DNA of 24,517 nucleotides from a virus: IMG/VR virus record IMGVR_UViG_3300021139_000144, positions 1 through 24,517 of that record, one strand, 5' to 3'. Made by a program: the position numbers and the translations under genes. The notes below the pieces were generated by a model. The model made no database searches. It was given only the letters and a program-made list of their open reading frames with translations, and had not been told where the DNA came from. This document shows, piece after piece, positions 14,866 through 21,045 of the stretch (position 1 is the stretch's first letter; each line of letters opens with the position of its first letter).

Positions 14866-15017
14866 GTAAGTCAATGACGGAACAGTTAGGAGAGCGCGCA
14901 ACCGACGCCTTACACGAGGCTATCCGTATCGCGTGGCAAGCAGGCTACGACCAAGCCCTCGCAGATATTGAGGCGAGAGAGAACCACTACCTACAATTAG
15001 TTAAGGACAACGAATAG
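14862..15017 (+). CDS. Hypothetical helical protein, 51 aa
   Basis: The start at 14862 has an AAAGGAA site 8 nt upstream; an in-frame ATG at 14829 is possible but lacks a site and overlaps the previous gene. MSKSMTEQLGERATDALHEAIRIAWQAGYDQALADIEARE is a single amphipathic helix region. The pattern 'AIxxAWxAGYxxAL' recalls short phage proteins of unknown role. Confidence 0.65.
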   Translation: MSKSMTEQLGERATDALHEAIRIAWQAGYDQALADIEARENHYLQLVKDNE

Positions 15018-15098
15018 ATGTTTTTTATTTTTGTTTTTTCTGCTACCCTTGCAGGGATAGTTTTAGAAAATTACCTATCAAGCAGGGAGAGGCAGTAA
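15018..15098 (+). CDS. 26-aa one-helix membrane microprotein
   Basis: The ATG abuts the previous TAG. Residues 1-16 (MFFIFVFSATLAGIVL) are hydrophobic and the last ten are polar/charged, so a single membrane helix is predicted. The GGGAGAGG near its end is the ribosome site of WhiB. It could be a real microprotein or merely a leader frame coupled to WhiB translation. Confidence 0.4.
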   Translation: MFFIFVFSATLAGIVLENYLSSRERQ

Positions 15099-15117
15099 TT
15101 GACGAACTTTGAGGCGG
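15098..15117 (+). repeat. 20-bp direct repeat, copy 2 (WhiB start)
   Basis: Identical to 13997-14016. It begins one base before the TTG start of the WhiB gene and encodes its first six residues. Similarity continues for about ten more bases with several mismatches. Confidence 0.7.
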
Positions 15118-15527
15118 ATACGCTACCACTTTGCAGAAGCACCGACCCAGATATATTCTTTCCAGACCCAATGAAATCACGCAGACTTATGGGGCCAAGT
15201 GCAGAGGCAATAGTCGCAGAGACTATCGTCGCGCTGGATTTGTGCCAAGCCTGCCCGATTCAGGCAGAGTGCCTGCAATTCGCAGTCAATACCCGTGAGT
15301 CGCACGGGATATACGGCGGAACTTTTGGCTTTGAGAGAGAGGCAGTTATCCCTGCCTCGCTAGGGCAACCAACAGCCCATACGTTCTTTACTAAGTTACG
15401 TAAGTTAGTGTTGGAAAAACGAGAGGATTTAGTATGCCCAGAAATACCACAGCCCAACCGACCTTACGTCCCTTATACAGATTATCTGCAACCTTGGTCG
15501 CCCTTATCCTCATCCTCGGAGGTATAG
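15099..15527 (+). CDS. WhiB-family Fe-S transcriptional regulator
   Basis: Four cysteines at 12, 49, 52 and 58 match the WhiB pattern (C, then CxxC, then C after five residues) that binds a 4Fe-4S cluster, and GIYGGT at 70-75 is the family's G[IVL][WY]GG turn that contacts the principal sigma factor. The family is confined to actinobacteria and their phages, where phage copies can rewire host transcription. The start is TTG at 15099 with a GGGAGAGG site. Total length is 142 aa; the WhiB core ends near residue 90, followed by a Pro-rich tail whose last 31 codons overlap the next gene. No long C-terminal Arg/Lys-rich DNA-binding tail is evident, although KLRKLVLEKRE at about 98-108 is basic. 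Confidence 0.92.
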   Translation: MTNFEADTLPLCRSTDPDIFFPDPMKSRRLMGPSAEAIVAETIVALDLCQACPIQAECLQFAVNTRESHGIYGGTFGFEREAVIPASLGQPTAHTFFTKLRKLVLEKREDLVCPEIPQPNRPYVPYTDYLQPWSPLSSSSEV

Positions 15528-15895
15528 TTATCGCCCCATTTAGCCCTCTAAAGGCTGAATTGAGGGCATCTGACGGCTATGTATGGACTAAGGCAGAGGT
15601 TAAAAGATGGACAAAAATCCTCTGGCATACCTCTAGGGCTGAGTGGAAATGCTTAGATGACTTGAATATGCAGGAGTCTAAGTGGGACTATCAGGCCGAG
15701 GGAGATAAGACTACTTTGGGCAGGGCATATGGCGTGGCTCAAGCCTTGCCTGCCTCTAAGTATGAATACATATCCAAGGACTGGCGCACTAATCCAATGA
15801 CGCAAGTAGTTTGGCAAAAGAAATATATTGAGTTAAGATACAAGGGCAAGCCTTGTTACGCTTGGAAGCACGAAAAAAAACACGGATGGTATTGA
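15434..15895 (+). CDS. Signal-anchored transglycosylase-like cell-wall hydrolase
   Basis: A 153-aa protein with a basic N-terminus and one hydrophobic segment at about 19-36 (ATLVALILILGGIVIAPF), acting as a secretion signal or membrane anchor. The domain from about 60 on has 'NMQESKWDYQAEGD' with Glu81 in the position of the lytic-transglycosylase catalytic acid, then 'GRAYGVAQALPASKY' and 'Q..YI..RY.GKPCYAW..... HGWY', the pattern of actinobacterial SLT/Rpf-like and aggregation-promoting-factor domains. It would cleave peptidoglycan for lysis. The start has a GAGAGGA site and lies 94 nt inside the WhiB gene in another frame. Confidence 0.8.
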   Translation: MPRNTTAQPTLRPLYRLSATLVALILILGGIVIAPFSPLKAELRASDGYVWTKAEVKRWTKILWHTSRAEWKCLDDLNMQESKWDYQAEGDKTTLGRAYGVAQALPASKYEYISKDWRTNPMTQVVWQKKYIELRYKGKPCYAWKHEKKHGWY

Positions 15896-16053
15896 AAGTA
15901 AGACGCAGTCAAGAGTTTGACGACGCAACAGTAAGAGAGATTAGAAATAACTACTCGCCTGATAAAATTATAGAGATGGCGAACTACTATCAGGTAAGTC
16001 AGGACACGATACGAAAGGTAGCGAAGGGTAAGACCTACGCGTGGGTTAAATAA
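15886..16053 (+). CDS. Small HTH-like DNA-binding protein, 55 aa
   Basis: The start is ATG at 15886; a TTG at 15892, overlapping the previous stop as TTGA, is equally possible, and an upstream TTG at 15853 is less likely. The sequence 'DDATVREIRNNYSPDKIIEMANYYQVSQDTIRKVAKGKTYAWV' fits a helix-turn-helix as found in small phage regulators and in the DNA-binding tails of HNH enzymes. No enzymatic domain is attached. It may regulate the control regions of this window (inference). Confidence 0.7.
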   Translation: MVLKVRRSQEFDDATVREIRNNYSPDKIIEMANYYQVSQDTIRKVAKGKTYAWVK

Positions 16054-16054
16054 A

Positions 16055-16198
16055 ATGAACGAGAAAGAAATCCGCGAACAGATAGCCGACGAGATTAAAG
16101 CCTTAATTAAAAAAGAAGAAGAAAAGAAAATAGAGACTGATGATTTTCTTGCTGGTATGGACTGGGTAGAACATATGGTGCGTACCAAGTATGAATAA
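16055..16198 (+). CDS. Small highly charged helical protein, 47 aa
   Basis: MNEKEIREQIADEIKALIKKEEEKKIETDDFLAGMDWVEHMVRTKYE is a charged helix rich in Glu and Lys. The start is one base after the previous stop, and the end overlaps the glycosyltransferase start by 8 nt, fitting the operon pattern. It resembles the short 'IxxEI...F..GM.WA..' proteins of phages, of unknown function. Confidence 0.6.
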   Translation: MNEKEIREQIADEIKALIKKEEEKKIETDDFLAGMDWVEHMVRTKYE

Positions 16199-16955
16199 TC
16201 CAGTTGTATTTGTGGCTATCCTAGCCAAGCAAAAAGAAAAGATGTTACCTGCTTGGTTAGACTCTTTGTCTAAATGGGATTACCCAAAAGATAAAATGAT
16301 TTTGTATGTGCGTAGCAATAACAACACAGACAACACCTCAAAGATATTAAAGGATTGGCTAGATACTAACCGCAAGTGGTATCGCTTAGTCGTTGAGGAC
16401 TACACAGATTTAGATACACCAGTGCAGAACTTCGGCGTACACGAATGGAACGCCACACGATTCAAGGTGCTTGGTGATATCCGCAACCGCAGTGTTGAAC
16501 TAGCGTGGCACGCAAACGCTAACTTCTATTGGGTTGTAGATGTAGATAACTTTGTTAAGCCAGACACGCTGAGCAAGATGGTAAAGCACAACCTACCAGT
16601 TGTCGCACCACTGCTCAAGATGGCTGACCCAGAGCAACCAGCCTACTCAAACTATCACCTGCTAACTAATGTGCGTGGCTATTTCCTTGATGATATCCGC
16701 TACTATCAGGTGCTAAAGCAGGAGATTAAAGGCTTAATCAACTGCGACGTGGTGCACTGCACCTACCTCATACGCTCTGATATCTTTGACTCTATCAACT
16801 ATGTAGATGGAACTGATGACTATGAGTATGTAATATTCTCACGCAACCTGCGTTCACTGGGCATACCACAATACCTAGATAACCAAGAGGTATATGGCTA
16901 CCTATCTACAAGAGAGAACGTGGACGCCATCATAGAGAATATGAAAACGCTATGA
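16191..16955 (+). CDS. GT-A glycosyltransferase
   Basis: A 254-aa protein with an N-terminal nucleotide-sugar fold (VVFVAILAKQKEKMLPAWLDSLSKWDYPKD), a 'SNNNTDNT' loop at about 42-49, and a metal-binding DxD at 117-119 (WVVDVDNF), all typical of GT-A/GT2-like enzymes. The C-terminal half (YFLDDIRYYQVL ... FDSINYVDGTDDYEYVIFSRNL) is consistent with acceptor binding. No membrane helix is present, so it acts in the cytoplasm. Substrate is unknown; phage copies modify DNA bases, virion proteins or host surface glycans. A hydroxymethyl-base pathway is not visible here. Confidence 0.85.
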   Translation: MNNPVVFVAILAKQKEKMLPAWLDSLSKWDYPKDKMILYVRSNNNTDNTSKILKDWLDTNRKWYRLVVEDYTDLDTPVQNFGVHEWNATRFKVLGDIRNRSVELAWHANANFYWVVDVDNFVKPDTLSKMVKHNLPVVAPLLKMADPEQPAYSNYHLLTNVRGYFLDDIRYYQVLKQEIKGLINCDVVHCTYLIRSDIFDSINYVDGTDDYEYVIFSRNLRSLGIPQYLDNQEVYGYLSTRENVDAIIENMKTL

Positions 16956-17014
16956 GTTATTTAATCTTAACTATTATTAACCTAGTCTTACTAGCAGTAT
17001 GGATAATCAGATGA
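16952..17014 (+). CDS. 20-aa one-helix membrane microprotein
   Basis: ATGA overlap with the glycosyltransferase stop, then MSYLILTIINLVLLAVWIIR, almost entirely hydrophobic. A predicted single membrane helix. Very short and without a visible ribosome site, so it may be real or only a coupling frame leading to the next gene, whose alternative start at 17011 overlaps its stop. Confidence 0.35.
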   Translation: MSYLILTIINLVLLAVWIIR

Positions 17015-17241
17015 CTCACGATGAATTGCTGGAAAGAATCAGTCAGTATTGGAATGCGATTCCCTACCTTTCGCAGGCTCTTGAAGCAGTAGTGGAATTG
17101 CATAAGCCTGCAACATTTATTGGAGAAATTCCTTTGCCTAAAGAATTAAGTACTGTTCTTTGCGACTATTGTTTTAGGCTTGGGTATAATGTTAAGTACC
17201 CTTGCAAAACTATTCAGGCTATTGAGAAGGAACTATCGTGA
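16999..17241 (+). CDS. Hypothetical protein, 80 aa
   Basis: An ATG at 16999 and another at 17011 are both possible; the latter overlaps the stop of the microprotein (ATGA). The protein is helical (MTHDELLERISQYWNAIPYLSQALEAVVELHKP), followed by 'CDYCFRLGYNVKYPCKTIQAIEKEL'. The helix-plus-cysteine layout recalls small phage proteins with 'HDELL..I......AL.AV.ELH.P' but I know no function. Codon use is closer to the head operon than to the zinc-ribbon genes. Confidence 0.7.
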   Translation: MDNQMTHDELLERISQYWNAIPYLSQALEAVVELHKPATFIGEIPLPKELSTVLCDYCFRLGYNVKYPCKTIQAIEKELS

Positions 17242-17525
17242 AGGCTAAGCCTAGTGAGATTAAGAAGATGGCTCAGTTACTAGAGACTGAGGCAGAGAGT
17301 AGCGAAGAGATGGCTAAGAAGGTATGGGAGTTGGTTGAGGAACTGACTGCTGCTCGTGAGTCCTTTATGGCTATCGTCGTACACCCAACTGCTGAGGTGG
17401 CTATTGCTATCGGCCCATACAACACGCGCAATTCTTTAATCAAAGACTATAAGAAACACGTTGGTAAAATTGACGACAAGTCTTATGGTATGATAGCCTA
17501 TGTCAAAGACCCAAGTTTAACGTAG
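17238..17525 (+). CDS. Hypothetical helical protein, 95 aa; last gene of rightward operon
   Basis: The GTG start overlaps the previous stop (GTGA) and has AAGGAA 5 nt upstream. The N-terminal half is a charged helix (SEIKKMAQLLETEAESSEEMAKKVWELVEELTAARESF), the C-terminal half a small beta region (AIVVHPTAEVAIAIGPYNTRNSLIKDY). The stop codon is inside the first of the three hairpins that separate the converging operons. Family not recognised. Confidence 0.75.
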   Translation: MKAKPSEIKKMAQLLETEAESSEEMAKKVWELVEELTAARESFMAIVVHPTAEVAIAIGPYNTRNSLIKDYKKHVGKIDDKSYGMIAYVKDPSLT

Positions 17526-17574
17526 GTTCATTTCCTACCTACGTTATCAGTTGCTCGCACCATTGCCTCGGTGC
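17518..17574. other. Two hairpins between converging operons
   Basis: TAACGTAGG (17518-17526) pairs with CCTACGTTA (17538-17546), nine perfect pairs with an 11-nt loop that include the stop codon of the last rightward gene. GCACC (17557-17561) pairs with GGTGC (17570-17574). No T-run follows either one. Confidence 0.5.
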
Positions 17575-17581
17575 TTGTAGC

Positions 17582-17634
17582 GACACAACAAAACCCGCGG
17601 ACGTTGTTCACCCGCGGGTTTATTGTTTTGTGTC
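17582..17634. terminator. Bidirectional intrinsic terminator between converging operons
   Basis: AAACCCGCGG (17591-17600) pairs with CCGCGGGTTT (17612-17621), ten perfect pairs with an 11-nt loop. T-rich sequence follows on the plus strand (ttgtttt) and the complement of acaacaaaa follows on the minus strand, so both directions can stop. An outer GACACAA/TTGTGTC pair (17582-17588 with 17628-17634) extends the symmetry. Confidence 0.85.
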
Positions 17635-17650
17635 TTCCCCTTACACAAAC

Positions 17651-17830
17651 CTATCGCTTAGGGTTATCGGTTGTATAAAACCCAGTGCCATTAAACTTAA
17701 CTGGAACTGCACCCCACACGCGAGACATCAAGGTATCACAGCAGAATGGATTGTCTCCCTCTGCGTGGATAGAACGTTCTAACTCTTGCACACTGCCACA
17801 CTTACTACACTTGTACTCATACGTTGGCAT
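17651..17830 (-). CDS. FmdB-like zinc-ribbon protein, 59 aa
   Basis: Starts MPTYEYKCSKCG, the classic N-terminus of the FmdB zinc-ribbon family, with CxxC at 8-11 and a second pair 'FCCD' about 20 residues later. I chose the ATG at 17830 because GGAGG lies 6 nt before it; an extra ATG just upstream and a longer frame to 17869 are less likely. It overlaps the sigma-like gene by 14 nt. Family members are small regulators or chaperone-like proteins; here the second knuckle is CC rather than CxxC. Confidence 0.85.
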   Translation of the reverse strand: MPTYEYKCSKCGSVQELERSIHAEGDNPFCCDTLMSRVWGAVPVKFNGTGFYTTDNPKR

Positions 17831-18461
17831 CATCAGCCTCCACTTCTTGTTGGAACGGCGACTGCCCACCTAGATGGTTGTTAAGACGGCGCAACGCACC
17901 ATCTACCTTACGATGTGCGGTGCTATCTGATACGCCCAACACCTCAGCAATATCGCCATAGTTTAACTGCTCATAGAACTTCATCTGCAATACAAGTTTA
18001 TCTTGTGGGTCTAACTTCTCTAGCCCACGACGGATATCAAACAATTGAATGATGTAGTTACCACCCTCAGCAGGGTTACCACCACCACCTACGCGTGGCT
18101 TGGTGGCGTCAAAGGTGTTGATAACATCAGACCAAACAAAAGGTAGCAACTCAGACAAACTGATAGGTGAGTAGTACTGCTCATCTCTAATCTCATAGCC
18201 CAACTTCTGTGCCTTGAGGCGTCGGCAATACTTATCTGCATTACGAGTTAAAGTCTTGGCTAATTTCTTAACGCCAATCTTGTATTCATCTGAGTCGTAT
18301 GGGTGGTCAAGCCACTCTTGTATCTTATCTGGACGCTTCAACACCCAAACACTTAACTCTTGCACTACATCAGCAACATCAAAGTATGTGTGGTATTTGC
18401 GGTGCACCTTACGTGCCACAGTCTTGGCTATCTGGTGCGACTCTTCAAACCAGTCGCTCAT
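17817..18461 (-). CDS. Sigma-70-family RNA polymerase sigma factor-like protein
   Basis: A 214-aa protein with a region-2-like helical part (FDVADVVQELSVWVLKRPDK, about 28-46) and a clear region-4 helix-turn-helix (LEKLDPQDKLVLQMKFYEQLNYGDIAEVLGVSDSTAHRKVDGALRRLNNHL, about 147-197). The Gly/Asn-rich loop at 124-134 links them. It overlaps the HNH gene by ATGA and has a GAGG site. Sigma region 2 is less typical than region 4, so it may act as an alternative sigma factor or as a region-4-type activator. It could direct host RNA polymerase to the phage's late promoters (inference). Confidence 0.8.
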   Translation of the reverse strand: MSDWFEESHQIAKTVARKVHRKYHTYFDVADVVQELSVWVLKRPDKIQEWLDHPYDSDEYKIGVKKLAKTLTRNADKYCRRLKAQKLGYEIRDEQYYSPISLSELLPFVWSDVINTFDATKPRVGGGGNPAEGGNYIIQLFDIRRGLEKLDPQDKLVLQMKFYEQLNYGDIAEVLGVSDSTAHRKVDGALRRLNNHLGGQSPFQQEVEADDANV

Positions 18462-18748
18462 ACTTGCCTCATTAGATATGAAACCATACGAGTGAGTAGA
18501 TTCTTACCCTCAAAGTATCCAAGTCTGGTGTTGCAATTCATACACAATAACCCACGCACCTTTTCGGTTTCGTGATTGTGGTCAACTGCTAACATATGTA
18601 TTTTACCATCCTTGGTTAGATTCTCTGGGCGCTCGCAGATAGCACAGACACCATTCTGCTTTGCGTATAACTCTTCGTATTCTTCAATAGTAATCTTGTA
18701 CCTGTGTCGGTAATTACTACGACGCTTGGCTTCATACTTTGCAGTCAC
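18458..18748 (-). CDS. HNH endonuclease of the endonuclease VII type
   Basis: A 96-aa protein with the recombination endonuclease VII pattern: C35-x2-C38, DHNH at 56-59, and C69-x2-C72 followed by N73. The two CxxC pairs bind structural zinc and the His/Asn residues bind the catalytic metal. The N-terminus is Lys/Arg-rich. The start is GTG, overlapping the stop of the 46-aa gene (GTGA). Likely role is resolving branched DNA before packaging or acting in recombination; a free-standing homing nuclease is the alternative. Confidence 0.9.
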   Translation of the reverse strand: MTAKYEAKRRSNYRHRYKITIEEYEELYAKQNGVCAICERPENLTKDGKIHMLAVDHNHETEKVRGLLCMNCNTRLGYFEGKNLLTRMVSYLMRQV

Positions 18749-18885
18749 GAGGCTGATTTATCTCCCGTCAAAATACGTATAGCCCAATCAAGTCCGTGGT
18801 TAAAACCATCCATCCACTCAAAGTCTTTATCTTGTGGTTCTAAGATAGTCTTAGCAGACTCAATCTTCTCTATGTATTTATCCAT
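18745..18885 (-). CDS. Small acidic protein, 46 aa
   Basis: A short frame (MDKYIEKIESAKTILEPQDK...) between two overlapping junctions: TAATG with the gene before it and GTGA with the HNH gene after it. It is helical, with 'FEWMDGFNHGLDWAIRIL' near the end, resembling the 'GM.WA..I' pattern of the 47-aa protein at 16055. Function unknown. Confidence 0.65.
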   Translation of the reverse strand: MDKYIEKIESAKTILEPQDKDFEWMDGFNHGLDWAIRILTGDKSAS

Positions 18886-19292
18886 TATTCTTTTGGCCAA
18901 AGTCCTCGTTGTAACATCAGCCCAATAATTCCGTAGTTAGCCAAGTCTTTGAACGAGTCTTCAATAGGCTCGTGTTGTGGCTTAACTTGTTGCTTCTTAA
19001 GTAGATTCTTTAGTCGTTCAAACTTATCGCCAAGGCGTACCATCAAGCCATTGATAGCACCACCGTGTGCATTGTTAATATTATCTGGGCCGTAATCAAG
19101 TTGCTTACTAATCATAAGGTTACCCAACTCATCCATAATAGCCCACACATCTGCTACGAATTTCTTGTGGGAGGCAGGGTAATTGTTATCTCTTGGGTCT
19201 GTAAGTCTACCGACTTTATCTTCAGGCCTAAGTCCCTCAACAACTTTAACACTTCCTGTAAATCCTGATGTATATTGTGCGTCACTCATCAT
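18885..19292 (-). CDS. DUF1599 / nucleotide-modification-associated-like protein, 135 aa
   Basis: The C-terminal part reads 'QLDYGPDNI ... LMVRLGDKFERLKNLL ... EPIEDSFKDLANYGIIGLML', the pattern I recall for DUF1599 (nucleotide modification associated domain 1), an all-alpha family found in phages and near DNA-modification genes. The family is thought to relate to MazG-like NTP metabolism, which is not proven for this member. The start has GAGGAGG; two adjacent ATG codons (19292, 19289) are possible. The N-terminal 40 residues are variable. Confidence 0.75.
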   Translation of the reverse strand: MMSDAQYTSGFTGSVKVVEGLRPEDKVGRLTDPRDNNYPASHKKFVADVWAIMDELGNLMISKQLDYGPDNINNAHGGAINGLMVRLGDKFERLKNLLKKQQVKPQHEPIEDSFKDLANYGIIGLMLQRGLWPKE

Positions 19293-19477
19293 TCCTCCTC
19301 TGGTCCGTAACTTCCTGTGTAGTAATATGATTTATCTTCGTAGTTAATAACGTACCTGTGGATAAGTATACCATCGTCGGTGCGCTCTTGCAGTTCAATC
19401 TCATCTAAAACCCATAACATCTCTGGTACAGGTGCGCCATCCTTTGGCCCATACATAAACGTTGGACGATTAGGCAC
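19289..19477 (-). CDS. Hypothetical small acidic protein, 62 aa
   Basis: GTG start overlapping the previous gene by 8 nt. The sequence (MPNRPTFMYGPKDGAPVPEMLWVLDEIELQERTDDG...YVINYEDKSYYYTGSYGPEEE) has beta-strand character and is rich in Tyr and Glu, resembling small actinophage proteins with 'GPxDGxxVP' and 'HxYxxxGxxxYxY' patterns. No function known. Confidence 0.75.
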   Translation of the reverse strand: MPNRPTFMYGPKDGAPVPEMLWVLDEIELQERTDDGILIHRYVINYEDKSYYYTGSYGPEEE

Positions 19478-19844
19478 GTTGCACGGCCATCAAATCATCA
19501 ACTGTAATAAGAAAACCTTTACTTGGATTAGGCTCAATCTTATTACTGATTGGTCTGCCGTATTTATCAATCGCTTTCTTCAAATCATCTGTCTTAACTA
19601 TGATTACTAACTCTTCAAGTATAAATGCCCAGCGGTCTGCCTTTGTTTTCATAAGGCCAGACTCAACCCAGTTGTAGGTAGAGCGAGAGTAGAATGCAGT
19701 CTCAACATAGATGTTACCTGTCTCAACCCAGCGCCTATCGCGCTTAACCTCAACAGTTAAACCACCAGTGAGAATGTCGTTGACTAAACGCTCACCCTCT
19801 TGGCCGTATGAAAAGTCTAAGTCAAAGTCTGAGAAGTCGTTCAC
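19470..19844 (-). CDS. Putative PD-(D/E)XK nuclease-fold protein, 124 aa
   Basis: The pattern GQEGERLVNDILTGGLTVEVKRDRRWVETGNIYVE matches a small PD-(D/E)XK core: Glu17 in the first helix, Asp23 before the hairpin, and E-V-K at 32-34, followed by a strand with 'ETGNIYVE'. The C-terminal half is helical and strand mixed. Catalytic residues appear intact. The GTG start overlaps the hydrolase stop. A Holliday-junction or restriction-type nuclease are both possible; substrate unknown. Confidence 0.65.
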   Translation of the reverse strand: MNDFSDFDLDFSYGQEGERLVNDILTGGLTVEVKRDRRWVETGNIYVETAFYSRSTYNWVESGLMKTKADRWAFILEELVIIVKTDDLKKAIDKYGRPISNKIEPNPSKGFLITVDDLMAVQRA

Positions 19845-20413
19845 TTAGTATCCTGTATCACGTTAATAGTTATCTTGCCACCAGTTGCAGTGTCATACTT
19901 ACTGGCAATCTGAATAGCCTTGGTGATTATCTTTTTAGCCTTTGCCACATCATCAACCAATGTGCCGTTGGCTAGTGCAGACATAGCACCAAGAGCAAAA
20001 CGCTCACCACTGCCAGCCACATAAAGATTATCTGTTGTGCGCTCCCAGCCGTAATCCTCTTCAATGCGATACACCTTGCCCTTAATAATTACAATCCAGA
20101 TGTTGTCATTAACTACGCTATCCTCAGCCTTGTTAATCTCATAGCCAGCCTCGTGAAATGTACGACGCATAGCAGGGATTAACTGACGGGTAACATACTT
20201 GTCAATGTCTTTGGTGTTGACGACAGGTGGGATAAAGTCGTGCTCAAGTAAGTTGATACCGCGCACTGCACCTGCAGCAGCAAAGACTATGTTGTTATTC
20301 TTAAAGACTTTACCTGCTGGTATGTTGATAGCAAAGCCATCATCACCAGATGATTGTGAGTCAGCACCAATGACTACCCAGTCTGGGCCTTCAATAGCAG
20401 CAATAGTTGTCAC
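19841..20413 (-). CDS. Proteasome-beta / HslV-like N-terminal nucleophile hydrolase
   Basis: A 190-aa protein starting M-TTIAAIEGPDWVVIGADSQSS. If Met is removed the new N-terminus is Thr1, and the other proteasome-family catalytic residues fall at the right places: Asp17, Lys34 (usually 33), GSG near 133-135 (Ser129 equivalent), Asp173 and Thr176 (Asp166/Ser169 equivalents, in YDTATGG). There is no long propeptide, as in HslV. The GTG start overlaps the primase stop, with a GAGAGG site. No ATPase partner is encoded in the window, so it would need a host partner, act alone, or interfere with the host proteasome (inference). Confidence 0.85.
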   Translation of the reverse strand: MTTIAAIEGPDWVVIGADSQSSGDDGFAINIPAGKVFKNNNIVFAAAGAVRGINLLEHDFIPPVVNTKDIDKYVTRQLIPAMRRTFHEAGYEINKAEDSVVNDNIWIVIIKGKVYRIEEDYGWERTTDNLYVAGSGERFALGAMSALANGTLVDDVAKAKKIITKAIQIASKYDTATGGKITINVIQDTK

Positions 20414-21045
20414 GCTGCTATCCTCTCCTCAAACCACGAATTACCATCGTGTAAGTATACATCATTAACATCTTTGTTGTCGGGCAAATGAATTATCTCT
20501 GCTTTATCTAAATCTTCTTTGATTCTTTTCGCCAACTCTTGACCAGGATTCCTGCCGTCTTCCTTAACGTCGTTGTCTGCGAAAATGAGGATACGACTGT
20601 ATGATTCAAAAAGTTTAGGGAACCAGGGCTTCCACTGAGAAACGCCAGCAACTCCAACCGCAGGAACTCCGACGATACCCGAAAGTACAATAGTGTCAAT
20701 CTCCCCTTCGCAAATCGCAATCGTATTGCTGCGCTTATGCAAGTCAGGTACGTTAAATAAACCAATCTTCTGGCCCGTAGGCCATAGATACTTCGGGGTT
20801 GTGTCATCAATAGCGCGGAACTTAATACCAACAACACCTGCAGGGGTAATATAAGGAATAGACAGACGGCCAATGGCGTGTTCGTGTCCAGCACTAGGCT
20901 CCACGACGCTTCCAAGACGGAATAAACTTGCCGCCTCCTTGGTTATGCCTCGTCCCATTAGGTAAGAGACTGCCTGTGGCGTTAGATTGTTGTAGTATCT
21001 TTCGCTGGCGTCCGTTAGTAATGCTCGCTGCTTTTCGTTTAGCAT
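20410..21045 (-). CDS. Primase TOPRIM-domain protein (C-terminal part of a DnaG-like primase)
   Basis: A 211-aa protein matching the TOPRIM half of DnaG-type primases: an N-terminal part 'ASERYYNNLTPQAVSYLMGRGITKEAASLFRLG', then 'AICEGEIDTIVL' with Glu113 and 'ILIFADNDV' with Asp157/Asp159 as metal ligands. The zinc-finger half is on the preceding gene, which overlaps this one by 152 nt in another frame. The ATG at 21045 has only a weak site (GGA 8 nt away). It makes primers for phage DNA replication with the neighbouring helicase-like ATPase. Confidence 0.88.
   Translation of the reverse strand: MLNEKQRALLTDASERYYNNLTPQAVSYLMGRGITKEAASLFRLGSVVEPSAGHEHAIGRLSIPYITPAGVVGIKFRAIDDTTPKYLWPTGQKIGLFNVPDLHKRSNTIAICEGEIDTIVLSGIVGVPAVGVAGVSQWKPWFPKLFESYSRILIFADNDVKEDGRNPGQELAKRIKEDLDKAEIIHLPDNKDVNDVYLHDGNSWFEERIAA

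Noticed and set aside
17526-17650. tRNA-like or other RNA gene in the convergent gap
   Set aside because: Hairpins do not form a cloverleaf and no acceptor-stem pairing with the right arm lengths exists; a terminator explains the structure.
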